Shown here: one piece after another, positions 17,804-26,930 of the stretch | Layout: each line of letters begins with the position of its first letter | Position numbering within the stretch: the stretch's first letter is position 1 | Notes under the pieces: model-generated | What the model saw: only the letters and a program-made list of their open reading frames with translations | The model's database searches: none | Told to the model about the DNA's origin: nothing | Source of the DNA: Aquimarina amphilecti | GTDB lineage: Bacteria > Bacteroidota > Bacteroidia > Flavobacteriales > Flavobacteriaceae | DNA length: 64,000 bases | Assembly (NCBI RefSeq): GCF_900109375.1 | Contig: NZ_FOAB01000009.1 | Coordinates: 121,025 to 185,024 of the forward strand | Reading direction: 5' to 3' | Program-made: the position numbers and the translations under genes

Positions 17804-18860
17804 CCTGATTTGTTTTAGCAAGATTTAATTTTAAAATAACTTCATAAGACAATTCGTTATCTTCTATTTTTAATGAATGTTTATTAGGGTATAACAACTG
17901 CAATCTTTTTTTTACATTATTAAAACCGATGCCTCCAATTGAGTCATGCTGTGTATTCGTGCTGCTAAATTTAGAATTTTCTACTCTTAGGATAAGTTCT
18001 TTTTTCTTAGTAAATATATTAATGACAATCCATGATTTATTAGAAGAAGATGTACCGTGTTTAAATGCATTTTCTACAAATGGAATTAATAAAAAAGGAG
18101 ATATTTTATAATCTTTATCGGATTCGGAATTAAAACTAATATCTATTGAATTATCAAACCTTAGTTTTTCTAGGTCCACATAATTTTTTAGATATTCTAT
18201 TTCTTTTTTCAAAGATACTTTGGGTGTGTTGGCTTCATATAACATATATCGCATTAGCTTGGATAACTTTAATACAGCAGTTTCAGCTGTATTAGATTTT
18301 TTTATGATCAAGCCGTATAAAGTATTAAGCGTATTAAATAAAAAATGAGGATGTACTTGATTACGTAATTGTATAAGTTCAGTTTCAATTTTTTCTTTTT
18401 CTAGAGTTAAAGTTCTTTGTTGAGCATTATAATAGAATTTAAAAAAGCTAAAACTTAATGGTATAATAGCAGCAATATTTACATCTAGAATTGTATTCAT
18501 CAATTCTGTTATTGTAAAATAACCTTCGCTTTTCCAGTCCGGAAAATAAATAGGCTCTACATAAAAATAAATTATAGGTCTTTGGATACAGACGCTTGTA
18601 ATTATTAATAAAACGATATAAGAAATTATAAAAGAAATAAATCTTTTTTTTAATAGAAACCCTGGTAATAGAACATATATGGATATGTAAACAAGGATCA
18701 TTCTCGCTGGTAAGCCAAAAGTTTGAATGGTAAATGAACGGACATAATCATTGTCGTAGGTACCCCATGTAATTCCAAAAAATATAATTAAACCTATCCA
18801 ATAAAGAATGTGCTTAGTAAGTCTATTAGAAAATATATTTTTAAAAGGTGTGTTTGTCAT
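17796..18860 (-). CDS. Membrane sensor histidine kinase, LytS/YehU family
   Basis: The 354-residue protein has about four membrane segments in the first 140 residues, then a coiled coil, the His_kinase motif QVHPHFLFNTLNTLYGL (expected phospho-acceptor His172), and an HATPase domain with PFVENAFKHGTS and GIGFNNVKKRL. It is clearly related to the kinase at 61-1137, which shares HPHFLFNTLNTLYG and VSL-x-x-EI. It pairs with the overlapping LytTR regulator. The signal is unknown. The divergent gene is a secreted amylase, a possible but unproven target. Confidence 0.93.
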   Translation of the reverse strand: MTNTPFKNIFSNRLTKHILYWIGLIIFFGITWGTYDNDYVRSFTIQTFGLPARMILVYISIYVLLPGFLLKKRFISFIISYIVLLIITSVCIQRPIIYFYVEPIYFPDWKSEGYFTITELMNTILDVNIAAIIPLSFSFFKFYYNAQQRTLTLEKEKIETELIQLRNQVHPHFLFNTLNTLYGLIIKKSNTAETAVLKLSKLMRYMLYEANTPKVSLKKEIEYLKNYVDLEKLRFDNSIDISFNSESDKDYKISPFLLIPFVENAFKHGTSSSNKSWIVINIFTKKKELILRVENSKFSSTNTQHDSIGGIGFNNVKKRLQLLYPNKHSLKIEDNELSYEVILKLNLAKTNQDE

Positions 18861-19093
18861 TAAGTTATTTAATAGAAACTAAAAGTCTTAAAAATTTCAA
18901 TGAAATAACAAAGTTAAGGACGAACTACTTCCAATGTATTACGTACGGCATAAATTATTTTTTAAATACTCGAAAATTCGAAATTTTAGTAATCTACTTA
19001 TTTTTCAACTGTTTATATGTGAAATAATGTTTTCTGTATAATGATGTTGTCAATTTTTTTTGGACTTAGTAATTAGCTGTCAAATAATTAAAA

Positions 19094-20953
19094 ATGATAT
19101 TTATGATAACGTACTCGAGAAAAGTGTTTTTGCTTTTATTCATTATGTGTTTAGTTTCTTTTTTAGGACAAGCGCAAAAATCAGAATTATTAACTCATGT
19201 GGAACCACCGTTTTGGTGGGTAGGAATGGAAAACCCAGATTTACAGTTATTATTACATGGGAAAAACATTAGTTCCTATACCATTAAAATAGAATACCCT
19301 GGAGTTCAACTAAAAAAAATTAACAAAGTAGAAAATGAAAATTACTTGTTTATAGACCTTAGTATTGCTAAAAATACAGAACCAGGAACCATATCCATAG
19401 AATTTAAAAATAAAGATCAGTTTTTTAACTACAATTATCAATTAAAAAGTAAAAATAAAAGTAGAGATGTAGGGCAGGCGATTACATCTTCTGATGTAAT
19501 TTATTTAATTACTCCAGATCGTTTTGCTAATGGAGATACTTCGAATGATTCTACAAAAGATACTGTAGAAAAAGTAAATAGAGAAAATGAAGATGGAAGG
19601 CATGGAGGTGATCTAAAAGGTATACTAAATAATTTTAATTATTTCGAGGAACTTGGTATTACTACCTTATGGTTAAATCCATTTTTGGAAAATGATCAAC
19701 GAGCATATTCATATCACGGATATGCCATTTCTGATTTTTATAAAACAGATACTCGCTTTGGAACTAATAAAGATTACAAAATGTTGGTTGATAAGGCTCA
19801 TAAAACGGGAATGAAAGTGATTATGGATCTAGTTTTTAATCATTGTGGTTCTGGACATTGGTGGATGAAAGACCTGCCGTCAAAAGATTGGATAAACCAG
19901 TGGGACACTTATACTAAAAGTAATTTTACAAATATTGCAGCTTCTGATCCATATGTTTCCAACCATGATTTTGACTTGCTTACAAAAGGATGGTTTGATA
20001 TTAATATGCCAGATTTAAATCTAGAAAATGATTTTCTTACTACTTATATGATTCAAAATTCCATTTGGTGGGTTGGATATTCTGAAATAGATGGTATTCG
20101 TTTAGACACGTATCCATACCCAAATAAGCATGCAATGTCTAATTGGATGAAAGCACTTACAACAGAATATCCAGATTTTTATGTGGTTGCAGAAACTTGG
20201 GCAGAAAGAGCTTCTTATTTATCTTATTGGAATAATAGTAAGGCTAGTAGAGATGGATATATTTCTAATATTAAAAGTATTAGTGATTATGCGTTGTACT
20301 ATTCCATGGTAAGAGCTTTTGGAAAAAACGGAGATATCTCGGAATTATATAAAACACTAGCAGAGGATTTTGTGTATGGAAATCCAGAAAACAATAAGGT
20401 TTTTAATGGGAATCATGATGTAGATCGTTTATTAGCTTTATTAGATGATGATGTAAATAAACTAAAATTAAGTATGGTGTTTACGCTTACTACGAGAGGA
20501 ATTCCTCAGATATATTATGGGGATGAGATTCTTATGAAGAATAGAAGACCAGATGGTAGAGTAAGACAAGATTTTCCAGGTGGATGGAAAAATGATAATA
20601 GAAATGCGTTTACTAAAGAAGGAAGAACAAAAGAAGAAAATGATCTATTTGAATATGTGAAAACAATTCTTAATTGGAGAAAAAAAGCATTAGCTATTCA
20701 TAATGGAAAGCTAGTACATTATCAACCTATCAACAACGTATATGTATATTTTAGATATACGAATAAGGAAAACACAATGATCATTATTAATAATAGTGAT
20801 AAGGACTATATAAATTTTGAATTAAATCGATTTAAGAAATCATTAGAAGGATATAGTAAAGGAAAAGATATTGTGTCAGGAAAAGAATTACAAAACTTAA
20901 AAAAGGTGAATTTAGCTAAGAATACCGCTATGATTATAGACTTAGTTAAATAA
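19094..20953 (+). CDS. Secreted GH13 alpha-amylase family enzyme (neopullulanase/cyclomaltodextrinase-like)
   Basis: A signal peptide ends near FLGQAQ. An N-terminal beta domain of the cyclomaltodextrinase_N type follows (about 30-125, PPFWWVGM...LLLHGKNI), then the catalytic barrel and a C-terminal beta domain. GH13 motifs are intact: MDLVFNHCGSGH, GIRLDTYPY (nucleophile Asp near 338), VVAETWAE (acid Glu near 366) and NGNHDVDR (Asp near 441). It should cut alpha-1,4-glucans outside the cytoplasm, as SusA-type enzymes do in Bacteroidota. No SusC/SusD partner is adjacent. The start could also be the ATG at 19103. Confidence 0.93.
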   Translation: MIFMITYSRKVFLLLFIMCLVSFLGQAQKSELLTHVEPPFWWVGMENPDLQLLLHGKNISSYTIKIEYPGVQLKKINKVENENYLFIDLSIAKNTEPGTISIEFKNKDQFFNYNYQLKSKNKSRDVGQAITSSDVIYLITPDRFANGDTSNDSTKDTVEKVNRENEDGRHGGDLKGILNNFNYFEELGITTLWLNPFLENDQRAYSYHGYAISDFYKTDTRFGTNKDYKMLVDKAHKTGMKVIMDLVFNHCGSGHWWMKDLPSKDWINQWDTYTKSNFTNIAASDPYVSNHDFDLLTKGWFDINMPDLNLENDFLTTYMIQNSIWWVGYSEIDGIRLDTYPYPNKHAMSNWMKALTTEYPDFYVVAETWAERASYLSYWNNSKASRDGYISNIKSISDYALYYSMVRAFGKNGDISELYKTLAEDFVYGNPENNKVFNGNHDVDRLLALLDDDVNKLKLSMVFTLTTRGIPQIYYGDEILMKNRRPDGRVRQDFPGGWKNDNRNAFTKEGRTKEENDLFEYVKTILNWRKKALAIHNGKLVHYQPINNVYVYFRYTNKENTMIIINNSDKDYINFELNRFKKSLEGYSKGKDIVSGKELQNLKKVNLAKNTAMIIDLVK

Positions 20954-20989
20954 TATAGAATTTAGTTGTAGAAGATCTTTATAGATAGA

Positions 20990-21358
20990 TTATTCAGATT
21001 CGATTTCTTCGAGATCTCCTTCGATCTCTTCAAGTTCGCTTTCTATCTCCTTAAGTTCTTCTATAGCTTCTTCTTTACTTTGTTCTTCTTTTTGTTGAAA
21101 TTCTGTGTCAACTGCAATTTCATCTTTTACCCATAAAGATTTAGATCCACTGGCTACAATTATTAAAACTCCTATGGTTAGAAACATAAGTGATAATTTT
21201 TGTGGCTTTTGTTTTTTCTTAGATATATAAAATGCTCCAAAGCCAGCCAATAAAGCAACAATACCAGGCAACACACCAATAGTCCCAAAAGGGAGTATAG
21301 CCATTATAATTCCTAAAAGTGATGCTAATGCAGCTATAGATATTAATACAATTCTCAT
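20990..21358 (-). CDS. Small membrane protein with acidic coiled-coil tail
   Basis: I do not recognise this 122-residue protein. It has three hydrophobic segments (about 3-24, 28-46 and 56-72) and then a long Glu-rich tail (about 85-122) with heptad-like repeats of ELEEIEGDLEEIESE type, predicted to be a charged helix. The ATG follows the DUF3108 gene stop by five bases, so the two are co-transcribed. The acidic tail may mediate protein contacts at the membrane; that is inference. Confidence 0.75.
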   Translation of the reverse strand: MRIVLISIAALASLLGIIMAILPFGTIGVLPGIVALLAGFGAFYISKKKQKPQKLSLMFLTIGVLIIVASGSKSLWVKDEIAVDTEFQQKEEQSKEEAIEELKEIESELEEIEGDLEEIESE

Positions 21359-21363
21359 ATAAT

Positions 21364-22131
21364 TTAATTTTTTAGCCCAGACGCTTGAGTTAAACTTAGT
21401 TGTCCAGTACCAGCAGGAATACTAAATTTAATTAATACAGGTACTTTATTACCATCTGCAGTAAGGTAAACAATGTTTTTATTAGTTCCTTTTAGAGAAT
21501 TATTATTGACTGCTATTTTATAACATTCTTTATTCCCCATTGCTTTGGTGCTAATGGTTTCTTTGCCTAGTAGTTTTAGATATACAGTTTGTGGTTTTCT
21601 ATCAAATAAAATGGTTATTTTTTGATTCGTGCCAACTGGTGCTTTTTGGATATCCATATTACGAATATGATATAAAGTAGAGACCACATCATACGTGTTA
21701 TTGTTCATTTTTAGAACCTTAGTGTTAGGTTCTTTTTTCTTTTGCATAGTAGCCTTTATCGTCTTTTTTTTATAACTATACACATATTTTTCTTTCTTAA
21801 TATATCCACCTTCATTAATATCTCTTTTGTATAAATAAGGTGTAAGATTTGATGGATTTACATATGCCTCATATACATCTCTAATTTTAAAAAAAGAATC
21901 CCATTTAGAATAAGTAGCTGCATTACATTTTAATCTAAGATAGTTGCTTTTTCCGGTATTAACACGAGTAGTTTGCATTGTAACTTGTGCAAGATTTGTT
22001 AACAAACCAGACATGTTATAAGAAACAGTGTATACCAGTTTTTCGTTTTCGCCAATAGAAGTGTTTGCAGTCTTCTGAGCTATTATAGATGAAAAAGAAA
22101 GAAGAAGCGTAACTATAAATAATTTTCTCAT
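21364..22131 (-). CDS. Secreted DUF3108-domain protein
   Basis: A signal peptide (LFIVTLLLSFSSIIAQ) leads into a 235-residue beta-rich domain that matches DUF3108. The landmarks are the opening GENEKLVYTVSYNMSGLLTNLAQVT-type strands, the middle PYLYKRDINEGGYIKKEKY, and DVVSTLYHIRN. DUF3108 proteins are periplasmic, with a fold related to lipoprotein-binding beta barrels, and their function is unknown. It is the first gene of a two-gene unit with the acidic-tail membrane protein. Confidence 0.85.
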   Translation of the reverse strand: MRKLFIVTLLLSFSSIIAQKTANTSIGENEKLVYTVSYNMSGLLTNLAQVTMQTTRVNTGKSNYLRLKCNAATYSKWDSFFKIRDVYEAYVNPSNLTPYLYKRDINEGGYIKKEKYVYSYKKKTIKATMQKKKEPNTKVLKMNNNTYDVVSTLYHIRNMDIQKAPVGTNQKITILFDRKPQTVYLKLLGKETISTKAMGNKECYKIAVNNNSLKGTNKNIVYLTADGNKVPVLIKFSIPAGTGQLSLTQASGLKN

Positions 22132-22213
22132 TATTTTTGTAAATATTAATAAAGCCTAAGTTTTTTGTTCATTGAAAGCCAATTTTTATACCATATCCTA
22201 AAACAAAGAATAA

Positions 22214-22245
22214 AAAAAGGGTTAATAGTACTATTAACCCTTTTT
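22214..22245. terminator. Perfectly palindromic terminator
   Basis: The core GGGTTAATAG (22219-22228) mirrors CTATTAACCC (22231-22240), flanked by five A and five T. It lies just after the stop of the OmpA lipoprotein gene (minus strand). Confidence 0.92.
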
Positions 22246-22265
22246 CAAAAATACTTTATATTTTT

Positions 22266-23132
22266 TTAATTACCGCCTTCGGTTGCTTTTTTCATTCCAT
22301 CTTCGATCATATTGTAGAATTGATCTAATTTAGGAAGTACAACGATTCTGGTACGTCTGTTTTTAGCTTTATTAGCTGCACTATTATTATCAGCTATTGG
22401 CACATAATAACTTCTTCCAGCAGCCGTCATACGCTTTGGATCTACTCCAAAATCTTTTTGTAAAACTCTTACAACAGAAGTAGCTCTTTTTACACTTAAA
22501 TCCCAGTTGTCAAGTAAAACTTTATTTTTAATTGGTACATTGTCTGTATGTCCTTCTACTAAGAATTCGATATCCGGCTTATCGTTAACTACTTTTGCCA
22601 CTTTACCTAAAACTTCTTTAGCTCTTGTAGATACATTGTAACTACCACTCTTAAATAATAACTTATCAGAAATGGATACATAAACAACACCTTTCTCTAC
22701 ATTAACCTCAATATCTTCATCAGCAAGGTTTCCTAAAGCTCCTTTTAAACTAGTCACTAATGCTAATGTCACAGAATCTTTTTTGTTCAGTGCATCATTC
22801 ATAGTTTTTATTTGTAGATCTTTTTCTTTAATACTTTCCAAAGATCTCTCTAGGTTTTCTGCTTCTTTAGTAGATAACGTAGCTAAATTACCGACGTTAT
22901 TTAAAAGGGCAGAATTTTGATTTTTAAGATTACTTACTTGATCTCTTAAAACCTTTAATTCAGAGCTTTCACTCGCTTTTTCTTCTAAACAAGTATTTAA
23001 TTTAACTGTTGCCGTATTTAATAAATCTTGGGTCTCTTTTTGCTTGGCTTCAAGATCTGTAAATTTCTTCTGTGATACACAAGAAGATAATAGTACAGCC
23101 ATAGAAGCTCCGATAATCATTACTTTTTTCAT
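22266..23132 (-). CDS. OmpA-family peptidoglycan-binding lipoprotein
   Basis: From the ATG at 23132 the 288-residue protein starts with a lipoprotein signal (SMAVLLSSC). A Lys/Glu-rich coiled coil follows (about 25-110), then an OmpA C-terminal domain (about 150-275) with LLFKSGSYNV, VEGHTDNVPIKN and the Asn/Arg-rich motif NKAKNRRTRI that binds diaminopimelate. It should tether the outer membrane to peptidoglycan. I rejected a TTG 14 codons upstream because it would bury the lipoprotein signal. Confidence 0.93.
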   Translation of the reverse strand: MKKVMIIGASMAVLLSSCVSQKKFTDLEAKQKETQDLLNTATVKLNTCLEEKASESSELKVLRDQVSNLKNQNSALLNNVGNLATLSTKEAENLERSLESIKEKDLQIKTMNDALNKKDSVTLALVTSLKGALGNLADEDIEVNVEKGVVYVSISDKLLFKSGSYNVSTRAKEVLGKVAKVVNDKPDIEFLVEGHTDNVPIKNKVLLDNWDLSVKRATSVVRVLQKDFGVDPKRMTAAGRSYYVPIADNNSAANKAKNRRTRIVVLPKLDQFYNMIEDGMKKATEGGN

Positions 23133-23232
23133 TAGAAAATCTGTTTTTAGTCTTATTCTGGTTATATAACTCAAAATTATTAAAATTGTGACGCATTATC
23201 GAGCCATTAACAATAATTTAATGAATATAACC

Positions 23233-24225
23233 CTACAAATGGTTAAATAGTTTTTTGTTCAAAATATAATACTGCCATACAACGGAAGAAACGGAATAAT
23301 ATTTCCTTGTATCCCTTGATTTTTTACGTTTTTTAACAAAAGTTGGCAAATTTTTGTAAAAGCTGAAATGAGCTTTAAGAATTGCTAAACAATGAGAAGG
23401 TTTTCCTTCTAATATAAATTTAATACCAGCAATTCCATCTAATAGTAATCTAATTAATATTATATACCAAGTAAAAACTCCAGAAGTGTTCTTTACTATC
23501 ATAAGTAAGCTATTTCTGAAATTAAGAAATGTTTTTTTCGGATTCATAGCATTTAGAGTAGCACCTCCGAGGTGGTATACTTTTGATGTTCCTATATATT
23601 TGATATCATAACCGCTATTTTGTATACGCCAACAAAGATCGATTTCTTCTTGATGCGCAAAGAAATCTTCATCTAGTTTGTCAACTTCTTCAAAAACTGA
23701 TTTCCTGATAAATAAACAAGCACCACTTGCCCAAAAAATATCTAAAGTATCATCATACTGGCCTTTATCTTCTTCTAATGTGTCAAAAATTCTGCCTCGA
23801 CAATATGGATATCCTAGCTTATCAATAAAACCTCCAGCAGCTCCAGCATATTCAAAATACTTTTTGTTTTTGTAATCAAGAATCTTAGGTTGAATTACTC
23901 CAAGTTTTTCTGAATTTTTAAAAGCTTTTATAATAGGCTCAAGCCAATTTTCAGTTACTTCTACATCGCTATTTAGTAAACAATAAATATCAGCGTCAAT
24001 TTTACTTAAAGCATCATTGTATCCTTTAGAATAACCTCCGTTTATTTCATTTTCAACAATTTGTACTTTAGGGAATGATGTCTTGATATAATCAATAGAG
24101 TCGTCGGTAGAGGCATTATCAGCAACATATACCATAGCCTGTTCAGAATACTTCACAACAGAAGGCAAGAATTGTTCTAATAATGAACGCCCATTCCAAT
24201 TTAATATGACGATAGCTATATTCAC
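23233..24225 (-). CDS. Family 2 glycosyltransferase (GT-A, rhamnosyltransferase-like)
   Basis: The protein opens with VILNWNGRSLLEQFLPS and keeps the GT2 landmarks VADNASTDDS, LLNSDVEVTENW (DxD-like site), FWASGACLFIRKSVF and AHQEEIDLCWRI. A hydrophobic helix near 240-265 suggests membrane association at the C-terminus. It probably adds a sugar to a surface glycan or lipid at the cytoplasmic face. It sits alone between ompA and the HsdR_N-domain gene, not in a polysaccharide cluster, so its acceptor is unknown. Confidence 0.93.
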   Translation of the reverse strand: MNIAIVILNWNGRSLLEQFLPSVVKYSEQAMVYVADNASTDDSIDYIKTSFPKVQIVENEINGGYSKGYNDALSKIDADIYCLLNSDVEVTENWLEPIIKAFKNSEKLGVIQPKILDYKNKKYFEYAGAAGGFIDKLGYPYCRGRIFDTLEEDKGQYDDTLDIFWASGACLFIRKSVFEEVDKLDEDFFAHQEEIDLCWRIQNSGYDIKYIGTSKVYHLGGATLNAMNPKKTFLNFRNSLLMIVKNTSGVFTWYIILIRLLLDGIAGIKFILEGKPSHCLAILKAHFSFYKNLPTFVKKRKKSRDTRKYYSVSSVVWQYYILNKKLFNHL

Positions 24226-24258
24226 TATTGCAAATAAAAAGTAAATAATAATAAATAA

Positions 24259-24702
24259 CTACTTATAATCGGGAATATCTTTTAGAAAAGTATATTGCTT
24301 TTCTTGATAATTCATCTGACAATAATAATGATCTAGACCATTTGTGATCATTAGGTATTCCGAGTTTAAAGCTAGGTTATATCTAGCGATCTGATCAAAT
24401 ACTTCTTGAGTGATTTTTACAGAATGTGATTTGCACTCTATGATTAGGTATATACTGCCATCTGGATTAAAAATAATAATGTCATAACGTTTGTTTAGAT
24501 CATTTACTTTGATGAGTTTTTCTACATTAATAAGGCTTTCGGGATATTTTTTCTCCTCTATTAAGTAGTGAACTGTATGTTGCCTTACCCATTCTTCAGG
24601 AGTAAGAATGATGAATTTTTTGCGGATTCTGTCAAAAATAGAAACTTTATTTTCGCTATTTTTGAACCTGAACTGATATGCTGGGAAGTTAAGGTTTTGC
24701 AT
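24259..24702 (-). CDS. Stand-alone HsdR N-terminal-like nuclease-fold protein (HSDR_N, PF13588)
   Basis: The 147-residue protein has the PD-(D/E)xK pattern seen in type I restriction enzyme R subunits: YDIIIFNPDGSIYLIIECKSH, with Asp, then Glu-x-Lys. It also has the family features LTPEEWVRQHTVHYLIEEKKYP and YLMITNGLDHYY. There is no helicase domain and no HsdM/HsdS gene nearby, so it is not a restriction system. It is divergent from holA with a 26-base gap. The role is unknown; nuclease activity is possible but unproven. Confidence 0.88.
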   Translation of the reverse strand: MQNLNFPAYQFRFKNSENKVSIFDRIRKKFIILTPEEWVRQHTVHYLIEEKKYPESLINVEKLIKVNDLNKRYDIIIFNPDGSIYLIIECKSHSVKITQEVFDQIARYNLALNSEYLMITNGLDHYYCQMNYQEKQYTFLKDIPDYK

Positions 24703-24728
24703 AGCACAAATTTGATGATTTTTTCTGA

Positions 24729-25733
24729 ATGGATGAAGTAAAACAAATAGTAAGCGATATTAAGAATGGTAATATTAAGCCTATTTATTTTTTAATGGGT
24801 GAAGAACCGTATTATATTGATAGAATTTCGGAATATATTGATAAAAATGTGTTAGCTGAAGAGGAGAAGGGATTTAATCAGATGGTTTTATATGGTCGTG
24901 ATGTAAGTGTTGAAGACATAGTTTCTAATGCAAAACGGTATCCAATGATGGCCGAACGTCAGGTAGTGATTGTAAAAGAAGCGCAAGATCTCTCTAGAAC
25001 TATTGAAAAACTAGCAGATTATGCAGAAAACCCTCAACCAACAACAGTTTTAGTAGTTTGCTATAAATATAAAAAGATTGATAAACGAAAGAAACTATAT
25101 AAAATAGTTGCTAAGAATGGTATTATCTATGAAAGTAAAAAGTTATATGAAAATCAAGTAGCCGATTGGATAAGGAGAGTTTTAGCAGGATCAAAATATA
25201 CGATTGAGCCAAAAGCTTGTCAGATGCTGGTAGAATTTTTGGGAACAGATTTAAATAAGATTAATAATGAGTTAAATAAACTTAAATTGATTATACCCAA
25301 GGGCCAACCAATTACGGCAGATAAAATAGAGGAGAATATTGGAATAAGTAAAGAGTTTAATAATTTTGAACTAAGAAAAGCAATTGGTACAAGAGATATC
25401 GTAAAAGCATTTAGAATTATCAATTACTTTGCTCAGAATCCTAAAGACAACCCGTTAGTTGTTACAATCTCTTTGCTTTATAGTTTTTTCTCTCAAGTTT
25501 TGCAATATCATGGATTATCAGATAAATCTCAACGCAATGTAGCCAGCGCCTTAAGAATCAATCCATATTTTGTAAGTGATTATTCTGATGCAGGCCGTAA
25601 TTACCCTATGAAAAAGGTAAGTCAAATTATTGCTTTATTGAGAGACGCAGATGTAAAAAGTAAAGGAGTAGGGGCTGCAGGTCTTCCTCCTGGAGATATT
25701 CTAAAAGAACTGCTCGTAAAAATAATGAATTAA
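24729..25733 (+). CDS. holA: DNA polymerase III delta subunit HolA
   Basis: The 334-residue protein fits the clamp-loader delta subunit: N-terminal ATPase-fold start IKPIYFLMGEEPYYIDRI, NAKRYPMMAERQVVIVKEAQ, a degenerate nucleotide site without Walker A, and the helical collar domain with NNFELRKAIG and the ending GLPPGDILKELLVKIM. It opens the beta clamp during replication in the cytoplasm. The ATG at 24729 gives MDEVKQIV; a second ATG four bases later is out of frame. Confidence 0.93.
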   Translation: MDEVKQIVSDIKNGNIKPIYFLMGEEPYYIDRISEYIDKNVLAEEEKGFNQMVLYGRDVSVEDIVSNAKRYPMMAERQVVIVKEAQDLSRTIEKLADYAENPQPTTVLVVCYKYKKIDKRKKLYKIVAKNGIIYESKKLYENQVADWIRRVLAGSKYTIEPKACQMLVEFLGTDLNKINNELNKLKLIIPKGQPITADKIEENIGISKEFNNFELRKAIGTRDIVKAFRIINYFAQNPKDNPLVVTISLLYSFFSQVLQYHGLSDKSQRNVASALRINPYFVSDYSDAGRNYPMKKVSQIIALLRDADVKSKGVGAAGLPPGDILKELLVKIMN

Positions 25734-25751
25734 ATTTTTCAGAGTGATTAA

Positions 25752-26732
25752 CTAGAAACGGTACGCTACATTAAACGTTCCATAACCGTGATTTTCGGTA
25801 CTATTTAATACTCCTGTAGACCATAGGTAAATAAAATTAATTGATAATCTATTTATCGAATAATACAACCCACTACTTAGATGCCAAGAAATATTATTTA
25901 GGTCATCTATGCCATAAGCTTTTTCATCGAATAAGTTACCTTGTATAGTTGCATTGTATGTAATAAAACGTGTTTCTGCGTTAAATTTGAAGAAAAATTC
26001 AGAATGTTTTTTTGGTAATAATAGTGAGTTTTCAAAACCACTAGATTTAGTAATACTTTCAAATTTTCCAATTCTAAAACCAGCTTTAGGTGCAGCTCTA
26101 ATATACAGGTTTCCTAGATGAACGTTGCCACCTATGTAAGTGCTAAACCATTTATATTTAGGATGCAAGTCATAGGTAAAAGAGCTTTTAAAATTAATTA
26201 TGAATTGATCTTCTAATTGAAACTGCCAACCATCATAAACGGGATCACCAGTTATATTTTCATGAAACCAAGTTTGTATTTCCCCAGCTTGTGATGATGG
26301 CCCAATGATACCCGTCAAAATTTCAGATTTTAAGAAAGATCTTTCAAATGCATACGTTGTTCCTAATGATACATATAACAGTCCGGCAAATGGACGGTCA
26401 AAGTCATCTCTATCTTCTATTTCTGGAGTGGTAGCAAATACTCTTACTAAAGATGGAGTGTATCCTTCAATTTTTGCACCAAGTGAATAAAATACTTCTT
26501 TTTTATTTTTAAACAGTTTTTGTAGTCCTAATAGTTTAGAGGTTTTAAAACTATATTCTATTCCCATGCCATAAGAATAGTATCGATCAGAATCACGAAA
26601 AACTGCAAAAATATCATTATCCGTAATCACCTTTAATTCTGAATTAAAAGTTTCTTCCTGAGTCTGACATAGCACGCTAGGAATAGCTAGTAAAGAAATT
26701 AAAAATAAGGTAAAAGTAATTTTTGAATTCAT
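25752..26732 (-). CDS. LpxR-like lipid A deacylase family outer-membrane protein (DUF2219)
   Basis: A signal peptide (LFLISLLAIPSVLCQ) precedes a beta-barrel protein with the LpxR start TDNDIFAVFRDSDRYYSYGMGIEYSF (split here: TDNDIF then YYSYGMGI). It also has the region GPSSQAGEIQ-TWFHENI, which carries the Gln and His expected near the active site, and it ends in aromatic FNVAYRF, a barrel-terminal strand. LpxR removes the 3'-acyloxyacyl chain of lipid A at the cell surface. Activity in Bacteroidota is inferred from family only. Confidence 0.88.
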   Translation of the reverse strand: MNSKITFTLFLISLLAIPSVLCQTQEETFNSELKVITDNDIFAVFRDSDRYYSYGMGIEYSFKTSKLLGLQKLFKNKKEVFYSLGAKIEGYTPSLVRVFATTPEIEDRDDFDRPFAGLLYVSLGTTYAFERSFLKSEILTGIIGPSSQAGEIQTWFHENITGDPVYDGWQFQLEDQFIINFKSSFTYDLHPKYKWFSTYIGGNVHLGNLYIRAAPKAGFRIGKFESITKSSGFENSLLLPKKHSEFFFKFNAETRFITYNATIQGNLFDEKAYGIDDLNNISWHLSSGLYYSINRLSINFIYLWSTGVLNSTENHGYGTFNVAYRF

Positions 26733-26930
26733 TTACACCGACTTTTATGTTTTAGGTTACAAAAATAAAAAATCGACCTTTTCGAATATGTGCTTTTTAA
26801 CTTTTAAAATTATCTCAAATGACTTTTTGTTTCTTAGGGTGTTGTTTTCTAGTGCATTATAAAGAGTTTTGAGAAGATGAATTAATGGTATTTTAACTAA
26901 ATTAGAAATAGAATCTATTAAATTTAAAGA

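Noticed and set aside
18971..18981. CGAAAATTCGA motif seen here and near 55458
   Set aside because: It is short, AT-rich and found only twice upstream of unrelated genes, so it is likely chance.
24259..24702. Type I restriction-modification system
   Set aside because: Only the HsdR N-terminal-like domain exists; no helicase part, HsdM or HsdS is nearby.
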